A DNA stretch of 39,856 nt from Flavicella sp964230805 (lineage in GTDB: Bacteria > Bacteroidota > Bacteroidia > Flavobacteriales > Flavobacteriaceae): the NCBI GenBank assembly GCA_964230805.1, contig CAXRIA010000042.1, positions 1-39,856 on the forward strand. The letters are read 5' to 3'. This document shows positions 17,039 to 26,168 of this stretch, piece by piece. Below the pieces are notes generated by a model. The model saw only the letters and a program-made list of their open reading frames with translations, was not told the DNA's origin and made no database searches. The translations under genes and the position numbers were made by a program. How positions within the stretch are numbered: position 1 is the stretch's first letter; the number at the start of each line of letters is the position of its first letter.

Positions 17039-17803
17039 TTATTTTGTGTATTTCGCTTTGTTTATCGACGATTCAATATCTTTCGCTATGGTCGACCCTG
17101 AAAATTCATTTTTGATTCGGTTGAAGTGGTCAAGCGCTTTTTCTGCTTCTTTCAATCGTAAGGCTGTATTTCCTGCTTTCAATAAAAACAGAGGCGTGGT
17201 CGCTGCATTTGTATTTGTATTGGCAGCCTTTTCATAATAATCCAAGGCTTCTTCGTCTTGATCTAGATCAGCAAACGCATCACCAATGGCACCTAAGGAA
17301 ATAGCTTGTAATAATGCATCTTCAGAGTTAAATTGTTCTAAAAATACAATTGCGTTTTTGTAATCCTTACTCTTAAAGTAAGCGATCCCGGCATAATAAT
17401 TTGCTAAATTTCCGGCCTTGGTTCCCGCGTATTTTTTTGCAATATCCAAGAAGCCATATTTACCGTTTGTTCCTTCCAATGACAAAGAAAAAATAGAATC
17501 TGCTTCTGACCCGGCATCGATAGCTTTGTCAAAGTTTTCTTTTGGAAAAGCCAATTCGTTTGCTGCTTCACGTTCTTTTGGAGCTACAATGTAGCTGTTG
17601 TAAGCAAGGTACCCCAATATCATAATGGCAATTGCAACAAGACCGTAGAACAAAGGTTTTTGATTTTTTTCAATCCATTCCTCTGATTTCGAAGCGGTTT
17701 CGTCCAAAGTATTGAATACCTCTGCCGTGGTGCTTTGATTTTCTGCCGTTTCAACAGGTGTATTTTTTACTTTTTTTTGACCTTTCTTTTTATATGTTGC
17801 CAT
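17039..17803 (-). CDS. Membrane-anchored tetratricopeptide-repeat protein (YfgM-like)
   Basis: A 254-residue protein with a Lys-rich cytosolic N-terminus, one membrane helix (about 51-69, LFYGLVAIAIMILGYLAYN) and a periplasmic region of TPR-type helices (YAGIAYFKSKDYKNAIVFLEQF, AIGDAFADLDQDEEALDYYEKA, ALRLKEAEKALDHFNRI). The topology and TPR_21-like repeat match YfgM-type proteins, which assist secreted-protein handling at the Sec translocon in E. coli; that role here is inference. It is divergent from recF and precedes ribH. Confidence 0.85.
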   Translation of the reverse strand: MATYKKKGQKKVKNTPVETAENQSTTAEVFNTLDETASKSEEWIEKNQKPLFYGLVAIAIMILGYLAYNSYIVAPKEREAANELAFPKENFDKAIDAGSEADSIFSLSLEGTNGKYGFLDIAKKYAGTKAGNLANYYAGIAYFKSKDYKNAIVFLEQFNSEDALLQAISLGAIGDAFADLDQDEEALDYYEKAANTNTNAATTPLFLLKAGNTALRLKEAEKALDHFNRIKNEFSGSTIAKDIESSINKAKYTK

Positions 17804-17974
17804 TGTTGTATCTCTTAAAATTTAAAATTGTAATTTCTCACTATTTCATAGGTATGAAAAGTGATATTTGAATCACAGGGAAGCAAAAATAGTTTTTTTA
17901 ATTGGAATTTAAAAGGGTCTTTTCGGCAAAATTTTAATAATTTGCACATTCATATTCACGGGAATACAGATACT

Positions 17975-19054
17975 ATGTTTTTACAAAAGTTGTCACTTGT
18001 AAACTATAAAAATATATCCAGTAAAGTCTTTGATTTTCAACAAAAAATAAACTGTTTTGTAGGAAACAATGGGGTAGGAAAAACCAATGTTATGGATGGG
18101 ATTTACTACCTGTCCTTCGCAAAAAGTTATTTCAATTCTGTAGCTGTTCAGAACATTCGGCACGGCCAAGATTTTTTTATGGTAGAGGGAAATTACAAAA
18201 TGACGGACAGAGAGGAATCCATTGTTTGTAGTTTGAAAAAAGGACAAAAAAAAATAATCAAACGCAATGGGAAGGCGTATGAAAAATTTTCAGACCATAT
18301 CGGTCAGTTTCCTTTGGTTATTGTGTCTCCTGCAGATAGAGATTTAATAGTAGAAGGTAGTGAGACTCGTAGAAAATTTATTGATGGTGTCATAGCCCAG
18401 CAAGATCAGCAATACCTGAATGTTTTGCTGTCTTACAATAAAATTGTGAGCCAACGAAATGCGTTGCTAAAGTTTTTTGCGGCAAATAGGACCTTTGATG
18501 CCATTAATTTGAATATTTACAACGAACAATTGGTGCGTTTTGGAACCGAAATTTTCAAAAAAAGAAAAGCATTTTTGCAAGATTTTATTCCTATTTTTAA
18601 CGAGCGGTATCAAACAATATCCAATGGAAAGGAACAGGTAAATTTGATGTACAAATCACAATTGGAGGAAGTTTCTTTTGCTCAGTTGTTAGAAAACGCT
18701 ATTGAAAAAGATCGTGTCTTACAATACACAAGTACAGGTGTGCACAAAGACGATTTGTTGTTTACTTTGGAAGAATTTCCAATAAAAAAGTTTGGTTCCC
18801 AAGGACAACAAAAATCTTATTTAATTGCACTCAAACTCGCACAGTTTGATTTTATAAAATCGAAATCCAAATTGACTCCTATTTTATTATTGGATGATAT
18901 TTTTGACAAGTTGGATGAAAAGCGAGTGGCTCATTTGGTATCCTTGGTAAACCAAGATCATTTCGGACAAATATTTATTACGGACACGCATGCGGAGCGT
19001 ACTGAAGAAGTTGTAAAAACATTCAATAAGTCCTATCAAATGTTTCAATTGTAA
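17975..19054 (+). CDS. recF: DNA replication and repair protein RecF
   Basis: A 359-residue SMC-like ATPase that helps load RecA at gaps with RecO and RecR. Motifs seen are Walker A GNNGVGKTN near residue 31, the signature region FGSQGQQKSY and Walker B ILLLDDIFDKLD. The ATG at 17975 gives the standard MFLQKLSLVNYKN start; the ORF open from 17861 would add 38 residues without family counterpart. The leader contains AATAATTTGC, close to but not matching the -7 consensus. The DUF721 gene follows by 38 bases. Confidence 0.95.
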   Translation: MFLQKLSLVNYKNISSKVFDFQQKINCFVGNNGVGKTNVMDGIYYLSFAKSYFNSVAVQNIRHGQDFFMVEGNYKMTDREESIVCSLKKGQKKIIKRNGKAYEKFSDHIGQFPLVIVSPADRDLIVEGSETRRKFIDGVIAQQDQQYLNVLLSYNKIVSQRNALLKFFAANRTFDAINLNIYNEQLVRFGTEIFKKRKAFLQDFIPIFNERYQTISNGKEQVNLMYKSQLEEVSFAQLLENAIEKDRVLQYTSTGVHKDDLLFTLEEFPIKKFGSQGQQKSYLIALKLAQFDFIKSKSKLTPILLLDDIFDKLDEKRVAHLVSLVNQDHFGQIFITDTHAERTEEVVKTFNKSYQMFQL

Positions 19055-19092
19055 ATTGAAGTCTATAAAAAAACAAAACAACAGCATGTGGA

Positions 19093-19389
19093 ATGGCAAA
19101 AAGACACAATGAATCGGTAGCAATCAAAGACTTGATGAAATCATTTATCAATGAAAACAATCTTTCAAAAGGAATGAAGAAAATTTCGATTAAGGAAAGT
19201 TGGGAGCAATTGATGGGGAAGGGTGTCGCGTCTTATACCGAGAAAGTTGAGTTAAAGGGCTCTACATTGCACGTGAAGTTATCTTCATCGGTGTTGAGAG
19301 AGGAACTTAGCTATGGCAAAGAAAAAATAATTGAGATGATGAATGATGCTTTGGGTTCAGAAGAGATTAAAAAACTTCTTTTGCGCTGA
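19093..19389 (+). CDS. DUF721 / DciA-like protein
   Basis: A 98-residue DUF721 protein with the family pattern ESWEQLMGKGVASYTEKVELKG then a STLHVKLSSSVLREELSY strand-helix unit. DUF721 members related to DciA load the DnaB replicative helicase in bacteria lacking DnaC/DnaI loaders. Position after recF, a replication-associated gene, fits this. Whether this short version has loader activity is inference. Confidence 0.88.
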   Translation: MAKRHNESVAIKDLMKSFINENNLSKGMKKISIKESWEQLMGKGVASYTEKVELKGSTLHVKLSSSVLREELSYGKEKIIEMMNDALGSEEIKKLLLR

Positions 19390-19400
19390 TTTATGCAGCA

Positions 19401-19453
19401 AAAAAGCCCAACCAAAACACCGCTTTATCTGTGTTGTTTGGTTGGGCTTTTTT
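19401..19453. terminator. Bidirectional terminator between the DUF721 gene and yidC
   Basis: A 16-bp stem (19401-19416 with 19437-19452), GC-rich at its centre and flanked by A and T tracts, so it can work on both strands. It separates two convergent genes. Confidence 0.92.
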
Positions 19454-19469
19454 TGAGTTTTAACCGCTG

Positions 19470-21362
19470 TTATCTTCGTTTTTGTTGCTGTCTTTGTTGT
19501 TCTTGTGCCTGTTTCATAGCTTCGTCCATACGTTGTCTGAACTTACTCTTTTTCTTCTCAGGTCTTTTTTTATTCTCTTGTATTTGAGCGTGAATTTTTT
19601 CTTCATCAATAATAAAATTCTTGATGACCAACATGATGGTGATGGTTAACAAATTCGAGATAAAATAATACAAACTCAAACCAGCCCCATAGGAGTTGAA
19701 GAAAACCAACATCATGATCGGTGAAAAATACATCATCATCTTCATCATTTTTTGCATGTCAGGCATTCCTTCTTGTGCGGGTTGCTGCATGTTCATTTGT
19801 TGACTTTGACTCATTCTCATGTAAAAGAAAATGGCAACAGAAGCTAAAATGGGGAACAAGCTGATGTGATCACCATAAAAGGGAATGTTAAATGGTAATT
19901 TGTACACCGAATCATAGGAAGCAAGATCATCGGCCCATAAAAATCCTTTTTGACGGAGGTCAATGGCACTTGGAAAAAAACGGAACAATGCAAAGAACAC
20001 AGGCATCTGAAGCAATGCAGGTATACATCCTGCTAACATGCTTACACCCGCTTTTCTTTGCAAGGCCATGGTTTCTTGTTGACGTTTCATAGCGTTTTCT
20101 TTCCCTGGGTATTTTTCATTGATTTCTGTCATTTCAGGACGCAAAACTTTCATTTTGGCACTGGATAAATAAGACTTGTACACCAATGGCGACATAAAGA
20201 TTCGCACAACGATGGTCATCAAAATTATAATCAAACCGTAATTGCTTATGAATCCTCCTAACAAGTCAAATAATGGGATAAATGCATTTCTGTTGATCCA
20301 ACCAAAAATACCCCAACCCAATTCAATGACATTTTCAATGCCTTTGTCATAAGCCTTCAATGCGTTGTAATCATTTGGGCCAATGTAAAGATCAAAATTG
20401 TAGTTCAATTCTCCAGCAGTTAAAGATAAAGGAGCTTGCACCTTGAAAAACTTGGTGTAAACCGAGTCTTTACTTTCATCTTCAAACAACGATTCAGAGG
20501 TAAGTTTTGCCGTTTTAAAAGAAGTGTCGGTCAATAAAATTGTTGAGAAAAAATGTTGTTTGAAGCCAAACCAATCAACATCTTCCTCTTCCTCACTGTC
20601 TTCTCCTGCAATGGATAAATCGTCCATTTTTCCATCCTCCTTTTCGTAGTACAAAGCAGTATTTTGATTTTCGTACTTGATACTTTTTTCGTGACGAAAA
20701 CTTTTCAAATTAAAATCCAATTGAATGGGTGATCCACTGTTAATTATAGTGTTTAAACCATACGATCTTACCGAAAACTCAAGCATGTAATCGTTGGGTT
20801 TCAATTCGTAACGGTACTCTAAAAATTCATTTTCAGAAGCTTTTAGTTTTAGAGACAAGACCGTGTTGCCACCGTTCTCTGATACCTGAGGTTGAAAAAC
20901 CAAATCTTTGGTGTTGAAAATACGGTTGTCTGTCGTTCCAAAATTGATATTGAAGGATGCGTTTGCTTTTTCGATAATATACAAAGGCAAAGCTTGGTAG
21001 GTATTGTAGTTTTTGACAAGAGCCTCGATGATTTGGGCTCCTTTGTTGGCAAAAGTAAGTTTTAGAACTTCATTTTCAAGAACGGTAGTTCCGTTTTCAG
21101 CAGTTCCCAAACTATGGGAATAAGCAAAACTTCCAAATCGTTTTTTTGCTGCTTCCAAAACAGCAGCTTCAGAAATTTTGTCACTAGAAAGAATAGGCGG
21201 GCTTAGGACGGTATCTGTAGGTATGCGTTCTGTATTTTCTTGCGAATTCTGTGGTTGCTCAGTTTGAGGATCCGGTTGGTTTGTGTACATAAACCAAAAC
21301 ATAATGGCCCCAAGTAAAATAAATCCAATTATGGAATTGGCATCAAATTTTTTTTCTTCCAT
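19470..21362 (-). CDS. yidC: Membrane protein insertase YidC
   Basis: A 630-residue YidC of the long Gram-negative form. It has an N-terminal membrane helix (about 9-26), a large periplasmic domain (about 30-355), and a conserved core of five helices including IILMTIVVRIFMSPLVYKSY (with the groove Arg), ALLQMPVFFALFRFFP and PIMMLVFFNSYGAGLSLYYF. The tail is basic and Gln-rich (EQQRQQQKRR), as in ribosome-binding tails. It inserts and folds inner-membrane proteins alone or with Sec. It lies downstream of pyrG on the same strand, 94 bases away. Confidence 0.96.
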   Translation of the reverse strand: MEEKKFDANSIIGFILLGAIMFWFMYTNQPDPQTEQPQNSQENTERIPTDTVLSPPILSSDKISEAAVLEAAKKRFGSFAYSHSLGTAENGTTVLENEVLKLTFANKGAQIIEALVKNYNTYQALPLYIIEKANASFNINFGTTDNRIFNTKDLVFQPQVSENGGNTVLSLKLKASENEFLEYRYELKPNDYMLEFSVRSYGLNTIINSGSPIQLDFNLKSFRHEKSIKYENQNTALYYEKEDGKMDDLSIAGEDSEEEEDVDWFGFKQHFFSTILLTDTSFKTAKLTSESLFEDESKDSVYTKFFKVQAPLSLTAGELNYNFDLYIGPNDYNALKAYDKGIENVIELGWGIFGWINRNAFIPLFDLLGGFISNYGLIIILMTIVVRIFMSPLVYKSYLSSAKMKVLRPEMTEINEKYPGKENAMKRQQETMALQRKAGVSMLAGCIPALLQMPVFFALFRFFPSAIDLRQKGFLWADDLASYDSVYKLPFNIPFYGDHISLFPILASVAIFFYMRMSQSQQMNMQQPAQEGMPDMQKMMKMMMYFSPIMMLVFFNSYGAGLSLYYFISNLLTITIMLVIKNFIIDEEKIHAQIQENKKRPEKKKSKFRQRMDEAMKQAQEQQRQQQKRR

Positions 21363-21400
21363 TCTCTGTATTTCTTATCAATTCTTGAATTTTACTAGCT

Positions 21401-21408
21401 CAAAACTA
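21401..21408 (-). promoter_or_regulatory. Possible -7 element for yidC
   Basis: On the minus strand TAGTTTTG fits TAnnTTTG and is about 39 bases before the yidC ATG. It lies within a weak ACTAG/CTAGT inverted repeat. No -33 TTTG is seen at the right distance, so this is weaker than the pyrG promoter. Confidence 0.35.
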
Positions 21409-21456
21409 GTCAATATCTAATTCGTGTTTTATTTACGTCTGCGTCTGCGTATGTGT

Positions 21457-23076
21457 CTATGCGTTTTGTAATGAGTTTTTCAAACTAGCACTTACAAAAT
21501 CGACAAACAACGGATGTGGTTTTAACACTGTGCTTTTGTATTCAGGATGGTATTGTACCGCTACAAACCAAGGGTGATCTTCGATTTCAACAATCTCTAC
21601 AAGTCCTGTTTTTGGATTAACTCCTGTTACTTTTAATCCGGCCTGCGTGATTTGTTTTCGATAGTCATCATTGAATTCATAACGATGTCTATGTCTTTCT
21701 GAAATGAGTGTGTTCTTATAGGCCTTGTAGGCATTCGAATCTTTTGAAATTTCACAATCCCAAGCCCCCAAACGCATGGTTCCTCCCTTGTCTGTAACAT
21801 TCTTTTGGTCTTCCATAAGATTGATCACTGGGTTCGGACAGTTCTCATCCATTTCTAAAGAACCGGCATTTGAAATTCCAGCCACATTTTTTGCATATTC
21901 GATCACCGCCATTTGCATTCCCAAACAAATTCCTAAGAATGGAATTTTATTTTCTCGGGCGTAACGCACGGCGTCTATTTTTCCTTCTGTTCCTCTATGA
22001 CCAAAACCGGGAGCAACCAAAATACCATCAAGACCTTTGAGTCGTTTCGGAATGTCTTTTGAATTTAAATCCTCGGAATGAATCCACTGAATTTTGACTT
22101 TTACCTCATTGGCAGCACCTGCGTGAATAAATGCCTCCGAAATGGATTTATAAGCGTCTTTTAATTCAACATACTTTCCGATAAGGCCAATTTTAATTTT
22201 GTTCTTTGGGCTCTTATGTTTGTTCAAGAACTTATTCCAATCCACCAGTTTAGGTTGGTCGTTGTCACAAAGGTTTAATTTTTTTAGAACAACTCTATCC
22301 AAACCTTCATAAAACATCAGATTTGGAACGTCATAAATGGTTTCAGCGTCTAATGAAGAAATCACATCTTCCTTTTTTACGTTGCAAAACAAAGCCAACT
22401 TTCTTTTAATATCATCAGAGATGGTTTGTTCTGATCGACATACCAAAACATCAGGACTGACTCCACTTTGCATCAACATTTTTACGGAGTGTTGCGTGGG
22501 CTTTGTTTTCAATTCCCCTGCAGCCGCTAAATAAGGAATCAATGTCAAGTGGATCACAATCGCGTTGTTTTCTCCTAATTCCCATAGCAGTTGACGTACA
22601 GATTCTACGTAGGGCAGCGATTCAATATCCCCAACAGTTCCTCCTATTTCAGTAATTACAATATCGTAATCTCCTGTTTTACCAAGGATTTGAATTCGTT
22701 CTTTAATTTCATTGGTGATATGAGGGATTACTTGCACCGTTTTACCTAAGAATTCTCCCTTTCGTTCTTTGTCTATTACCGATTGGTATATTCTTCCCGT
22801 AGTTACATTGTTCGCCTGAGAAGTCGGAATATTTAAAAAACGCTCGTAATGACCTAAATCCAAATCTGTTTCTGCTCCATCATCTGTAACATAACATTCT
22901 CCGTGTTCGTAAGGGTTTAAAGTTCCAGGATCCACGTTGATATACGGATCTAGTTTTTGAATGGTCACGGAATATCCTCTTTCTTGAAGCAATTTGGCTA
23001 GGGATGCAGCGATGATACCTTTCCCGAGTGATGAAGTTACGCCTCCTGTTACAAAAACGTATTTGGTGTCTTTCAT
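21457..23076 (-). CDS. pyrG: CTP synthase
   Basis: A 539-residue enzyme that aminates UTP to CTP using glutamine. The N-terminal synthetase domain begins TKYVFVTGGVTSSLGKGI with the P-loop. The C-terminal class I glutamine amidotransferase shows GICLGMQ with the catalytic Cys and QYHPEYKS with the His-Glu pair. The ATG at 23076 (MKDTKYVF) is chosen since the upstream in-frame start at 23103 would begin inside the promoter region. It is divergent from ppgK and upstream of yidC. Confidence 0.97.
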   Translation of the reverse strand: MKDTKYVFVTGGVTSSLGKGIIAASLAKLLQERGYSVTIQKLDPYINVDPGTLNPYEHGECYVTDDGAETDLDLGHYERFLNIPTSQANNVTTGRIYQSVIDKERKGEFLGKTVQVIPHITNEIKERIQILGKTGDYDIVITEIGGTVGDIESLPYVESVRQLLWELGENNAIVIHLTLIPYLAAAGELKTKPTQHSVKMLMQSGVSPDVLVCRSEQTISDDIKRKLALFCNVKKEDVISSLDAETIYDVPNLMFYEGLDRVVLKKLNLCDNDQPKLVDWNKFLNKHKSPKNKIKIGLIGKYVELKDAYKSISEAFIHAGAANEVKVKIQWIHSEDLNSKDIPKRLKGLDGILVAPGFGHRGTEGKIDAVRYARENKIPFLGICLGMQMAVIEYAKNVAGISNAGSLEMDENCPNPVINLMEDQKNVTDKGGTMRLGAWDCEISKDSNAYKAYKNTLISERHRHRYEFNDDYRKQITQAGLKVTGVNPKTGLVEIVEIEDHPWFVAVQYHPEYKSTVLKPHPLFVDFVSASLKNSLQNA

Positions 23077-23092
23077 TGATATTAGGTTTTGG

Positions 23093-23123
23093 CAAAAATA
23101 CAAACACTATTTCAGTTGACAAA
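23093..23123 (-). promoter_or_regulatory. Promoter of pyrG
   Basis: On the minus strand TTTG (23123-23120), 19 bases, then TATTTTTG (23100-23093): an exact match to the Bacteroidota TTTG-N19-TAnnTTTG consensus. It gives a leader of about 13 bases before the ATG at 23076. Confidence 0.75.
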
Positions 23124-23246
23124 CCAAAACTTTGCAAAAATTTGAAGGGTTTTGGAGGCCTTTTGGAATGGATACAATTTACTTATTTTTTTTTCTTGTG
23201 GTATTGAAATAGGTTTCCGATATTTAGCCTTACCAATGAAAAAATT

Positions 23247-23978
23247 ATGGAAATATTAGGAATCGATATCGGAGGAACAGGAATTAAAGGAGCTGTTGTC
23301 AATGTGGAAACAGGTGAGTTGGTGACAGAAAGACATCGCATACCTACTCCAAAAGGAGCCACACCTGATGCTGTAGCAAGAACAATTAAAGAGTTGATTG
23401 ATCACTTTCAATGGAAAGGAAAAGTAGGCTGTGGTTTTCCAGCCATTGTTTCCGAAGGAAAAGCGAGATCCGCTTCCAATATTGATAAGTCATGGATTGG
23501 AATACAAGTAGATCAATTATTTGAAAAGAAAACAGGACTTTCCTTTTCTATTGCCAATGATGCTGACGCGGCAGGAATGGCTGAAATAATGTTTGGGGAG
23601 GGAAAAAATACAAATGGAGTGGTCATCGTTGTTACGATTGGTACTGGGGTCGGTTCCGGTTTTTTTATAGACGGGAAGTTAGTACCAAACACTGAATTGG
23701 GATTGGTTCCTTACAAATCATACAAGCGTTTCGAAATGTTTGTCGCAGACTCGGCGAGAAAAAGAGACCAGCTTTCTTTTTCTAAGTGGGGAAAAAGACT
23801 TGATAAATTTCTTCAGTTTATCGAAAGGACGTTTTCCCCAGATCTCATTATACTCGGTGGAGGGGCAAGTAAAAAAATGGAAAAATTTCAGGGAAAGATT
23901 ACGATTCAAACGAAAGTGGTTCCCGCAAAATTCGAGAACAATGCGGGCATCGTTGGTGCCGCTTTGTTAGCGAAATAA
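23247..23978 (+). CDS. ppgK: ROK family kinase, polyphosphate glucokinase type
   Basis: A 243-residue ROK-fold sugar kinase. The N-terminal phosphate motif is LGIDIGGTGIKG (4-15). The RSASNIDKSWIG segment (74-85), the catalytic Asp in ANDADAAG (103-110), TIGTGVGSG (130-138) and the second half DLIILGGGASKK match polyphosphate-glucose phosphotransferases. These phosphorylate glucose with polyphosphate or ATP. The Cys zinc cluster of other ROK proteins is absent, as usual for this group. The ExGH sugar-binding motif reads ELGL (150-153), losing its His, so sugar specificity or activity may be altered. It is monocistronic or read into the DUF4290 gene. Confidence 0.85.
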   Translation: MEILGIDIGGTGIKGAVVNVETGELVTERHRIPTPKGATPDAVARTIKELIDHFQWKGKVGCGFPAIVSEGKARSASNIDKSWIGIQVDQLFEKKTGLSFSIANDADAAGMAEIMFGEGKNTNGVVIVVTIGTGVGSGFFIDGKLVPNTELGLVPYKSYKRFEMFVADSARKRDQLSFSKWGKRLDKFLQFIERTFSPDLIILGGGASKKMEKFQGKITIQTKVVPAKFENNAGIVGAALLAK

Positions 23979-24023
23979 CATATGCGATTCGCTTTGCAAA
24001 CTAAAATTATTTAAGTACTTTGC

Positions 24024-24083
24024 AAGCGCAAAACTTACATTTGAGCGCTTTATTTTTTGCGTATCAGAAATAGTATTTTCTGA
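24024..24083 (+). promoter_or_regulatory. Promoter with flanking inverted repeat, and leader hairpin, upstream of DUF4290-murA
   Basis: TACATTTG (24036-24043) is an exact -7 box, placed between AAGCGC (24024-24029) and its inverse GCGCTT (24045-24050). The same repeat followed by TATTTTTT could instead be the ppgK terminator, so the assignment is ambiguous. A 7-bp hairpin TCAGAAA/TTTCTGA (24064-24083) lies in the predicted leader. CTTTGCAA occurs twice nearby, the first copy at about 23991 and the second at about 24017. Confidence 0.45.
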
Positions 24084-24137
24084 GCTTAATCCAGACGAAA
24101 TAAAAAAGCGTTTTAGCAAACACAGAAATTTATCAAA

Positions 24138-24800
24138 ATGAATTTAAATCTAGAATACAATTCAGAGCGTTCTCTGATGATCATCCCTGAATATGGTAGG
24201 CATATTCAAAAATTAGTAGACCATTGTGTTCAATTAGAAAGTGAAGAAGAACGAAAAAAAATGGCCAATGCCATCGTCGATGTGATGGGAAACTTACAAC
24301 CTCATTTGCGCGATGTTCCTGACTTTAAACACAAACTATGGGACCAGATTTTTATCATGTCGAATTTTAAATTAAATATCGACTCTCCCTTTGGTACGCC
24401 AGATCAAACAGAGCTACAGGCAAAGCCAGAGCCTCTTGCATATCCAAAATTAGCATCGAAGTATCGTTTTTATGGACATAACATTCAAACGATGATTAAA
24501 GTAGCCTTGTCTTGGGATGATGGTGATTTGAAAAAAGCATTGATTTTTAATATTGCCAACCATATGAAAAAGTGTTATCTCAATTGGAATAAAGACACTG
24601 TGGATGATGCAGTAATCTTTGACCATTTGTTAGAACTTTCCAATGGGGAAATTGATTTGACAAAGTCAAATGAGTCCCTCGCAGAGAGTAAAACGTTGCT
24701 TAAGAAATCGACAAACGGAAGAAGTCATCAAAAGCATCAAAATAAAAGAAATAAAAACACGAACAAGAACCAAAGAAATCAAAAGAACAAACAGAAATAA
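24138..24800 (+). CDS. DUF4290 domain-containing protein
   Basis: A 220-residue protein of the Bacteroidota-restricted DUF4290 family, seen from the start LEYNSERSLMIIPEYGRHIQ and the segments HLRDVPDFKHKLWDQ and YGHNIQTMI. The first 175 residues look mainly helical and soluble. The tail (about 185-220) is very basic and rich in Lys/Asn/Gln/Arg, which suggests nucleic-acid or ribosome contact. Function is not known to me. It is 36 bases upstream of murA, so the two are probably co-transcribed. Confidence 0.9.
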   Translation: MNLNLEYNSERSLMIIPEYGRHIQKLVDHCVQLESEEERKKMANAIVDVMGNLQPHLRDVPDFKHKLWDQIFIMSNFKLNIDSPFGTPDQTELQAKPEPLAYPKLASKYRFYGHNIQTMIKVALSWDDGDLKKALIFNIANHMKKCYLNWNKDTVDDAVIFDHLLELSNGEIDLTKSNESLAESKTLLKKSTNGRSHQKHQNKRNKNTNKNQRNQKNKQK

Positions 24801-24836
24801 AAGTTTGGGAATTGATTTGTAAACAAATAGAATTGA

Positions 24837-26147
24837 ATGGCAACATTTAAAATAGAAGGGGGGCATAAATTAAAAGGAGATGTTTACCCACAAGGCGCAA
24901 AAAATGAAGCATTGCAAATTTTATGTGCAGTTCTTTTGACTCCAGAAAAAGTAAGAATTGAAAACATTCCAAATATCATTGATGTGAATAAGCTCATTTT
25001 TATTTTGGGCGAATTGGGTGTTAAAATAGAAAAACACGATGTCAATACATACACATTTCAGGCAGACGAATTAAATTTAGGGTATTTAGAATCTGAAGAT
25101 TTCAAAAGAGATGGAAGTTCTTTACGAGGCTCCATAATGATTGTGGGTCCTTTGTTAGCTCGTTTTGGGAAAGGATACATTCCAAGGCCAGGAGGAGATA
25201 AAATCGGAAGAAGAAGACTGGATACCCATTTTGAAGGATTTATCAACCTAGGAGCTACTTTTCGCTATAACAAAGAAGAATATTTTTATGGGGTAGAAGC
25301 CGAAGAGTTGACAGGTACAGATATGTTGCTCGATGAGGCTTCTGTAACGGGAACAGCAAATATTTTAATGGCGGCTGTTTTGGCGAAAGGAAGAACCACT
25401 ATTTACAATGCAGCCTGTGAACCCTACATTCAACAATTGTCTAAAATGTTGAATAGTATGGGCGCAAAAATTTCAGGCGTGGGGTCCAATTTATTGACCA
25501 TAGACGGGGTCAACGAATTGCACGGTTGTACCCATCGAGTGCTTCCAGATATGATTGAAATAGGTAGTTGGATTGGAGTGGCAGTCATGACAAAATCGGA
25601 ATTAACGATTAAAAGTGTCAGTTGGAAGGATTTGGGGATTATTCCTCGTGTTTTCCGTAAGCTAGGAATACAATTGGAAAAAAGGAACGATGATATATAC
25701 ATACCATCGCAAGAATCCTACGAAATTCAAAATTATATTGACGGATCGATTTTAACTATTTCTGATGCGCCTTGGCCAGGTTTTACACCTGATTTATTGA
25801 GCATTGTTTTGGTGGTGGCGACACAAGCCAAAGGATCCGTATTAATTCATCAAAAAATGTTTGAAAGTCGCTTGTTTTTTGTAGATAAAATCATTGATAT
25901 GGGGGCAAAGGTTATTTTATGTGACCCACATAGAGCAACGATTATAGGAATGAACCATCAGTCTGCTTTGAAAGCAACGACGATGACTTCGCCAGATATT
26001 CGAGCGGGAATTTCTCTTTTAATAGCAGCATTATCCGCAAAAGGTACCAGTACGATACATAACATCGATCAAATTGATAGAGGTTATGAAGATATCGAAG
26101 GAAGACTCAAGTCGTTGGGTGCGAAAATTGAACGGATCGACGATTGA
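24837..26147 (+). CDS. murA: UDP-N-acetylglucosamine 1-carboxyvinyltransferase
   Basis: A 436-residue enzyme that transfers enolpyruvate from PEP to UDP-GlcNAc, the first committed step of peptidoglycan synthesis. Family motifs are visible: GAKNEALQILCA (20-31), RDGSSLRGSIMIVGPLLARFG and SPDIRAGISLLIAALSAKG. The active-site loop is RPGGDKIGRRRLDTH: the catalytic Cys115 of the E. coli enzyme is Asp121 here. This exchange is known in other bacteria to keep activity and give intrinsic fosfomycin resistance. A terminator follows at 26169. Confidence 0.97.
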   Translation: MATFKIEGGHKLKGDVYPQGAKNEALQILCAVLLTPEKVRIENIPNIIDVNKLIFILGELGVKIEKHDVNTYTFQADELNLGYLESEDFKRDGSSLRGSIMIVGPLLARFGKGYIPRPGGDKIGRRRLDTHFEGFINLGATFRYNKEEYFYGVEAEELTGTDMLLDEASVTGTANILMAAVLAKGRTTIYNAACEPYIQQLSKMLNSMGAKISGVGSNLLTIDGVNELHGCTHRVLPDMIEIGSWIGVAVMTKSELTIKSVSWKDLGIIPRVFRKLGIQLEKRNDDIYIPSQESYEIQNYIDGSILTISDAPWPGFTPDLLSIVLVVATQAKGSVLIHQKMFESRLFFVDKIIDMGAKVILCDPHRATIIGMNHQSALKATTMTSPDIRAGISLLIAALSAKGTSTIHNIDQIDRGYEDIEGRLKSLGAKIERIDD

Positions 26148-26168
26148 TACATAAGTAGCTCATATTGC

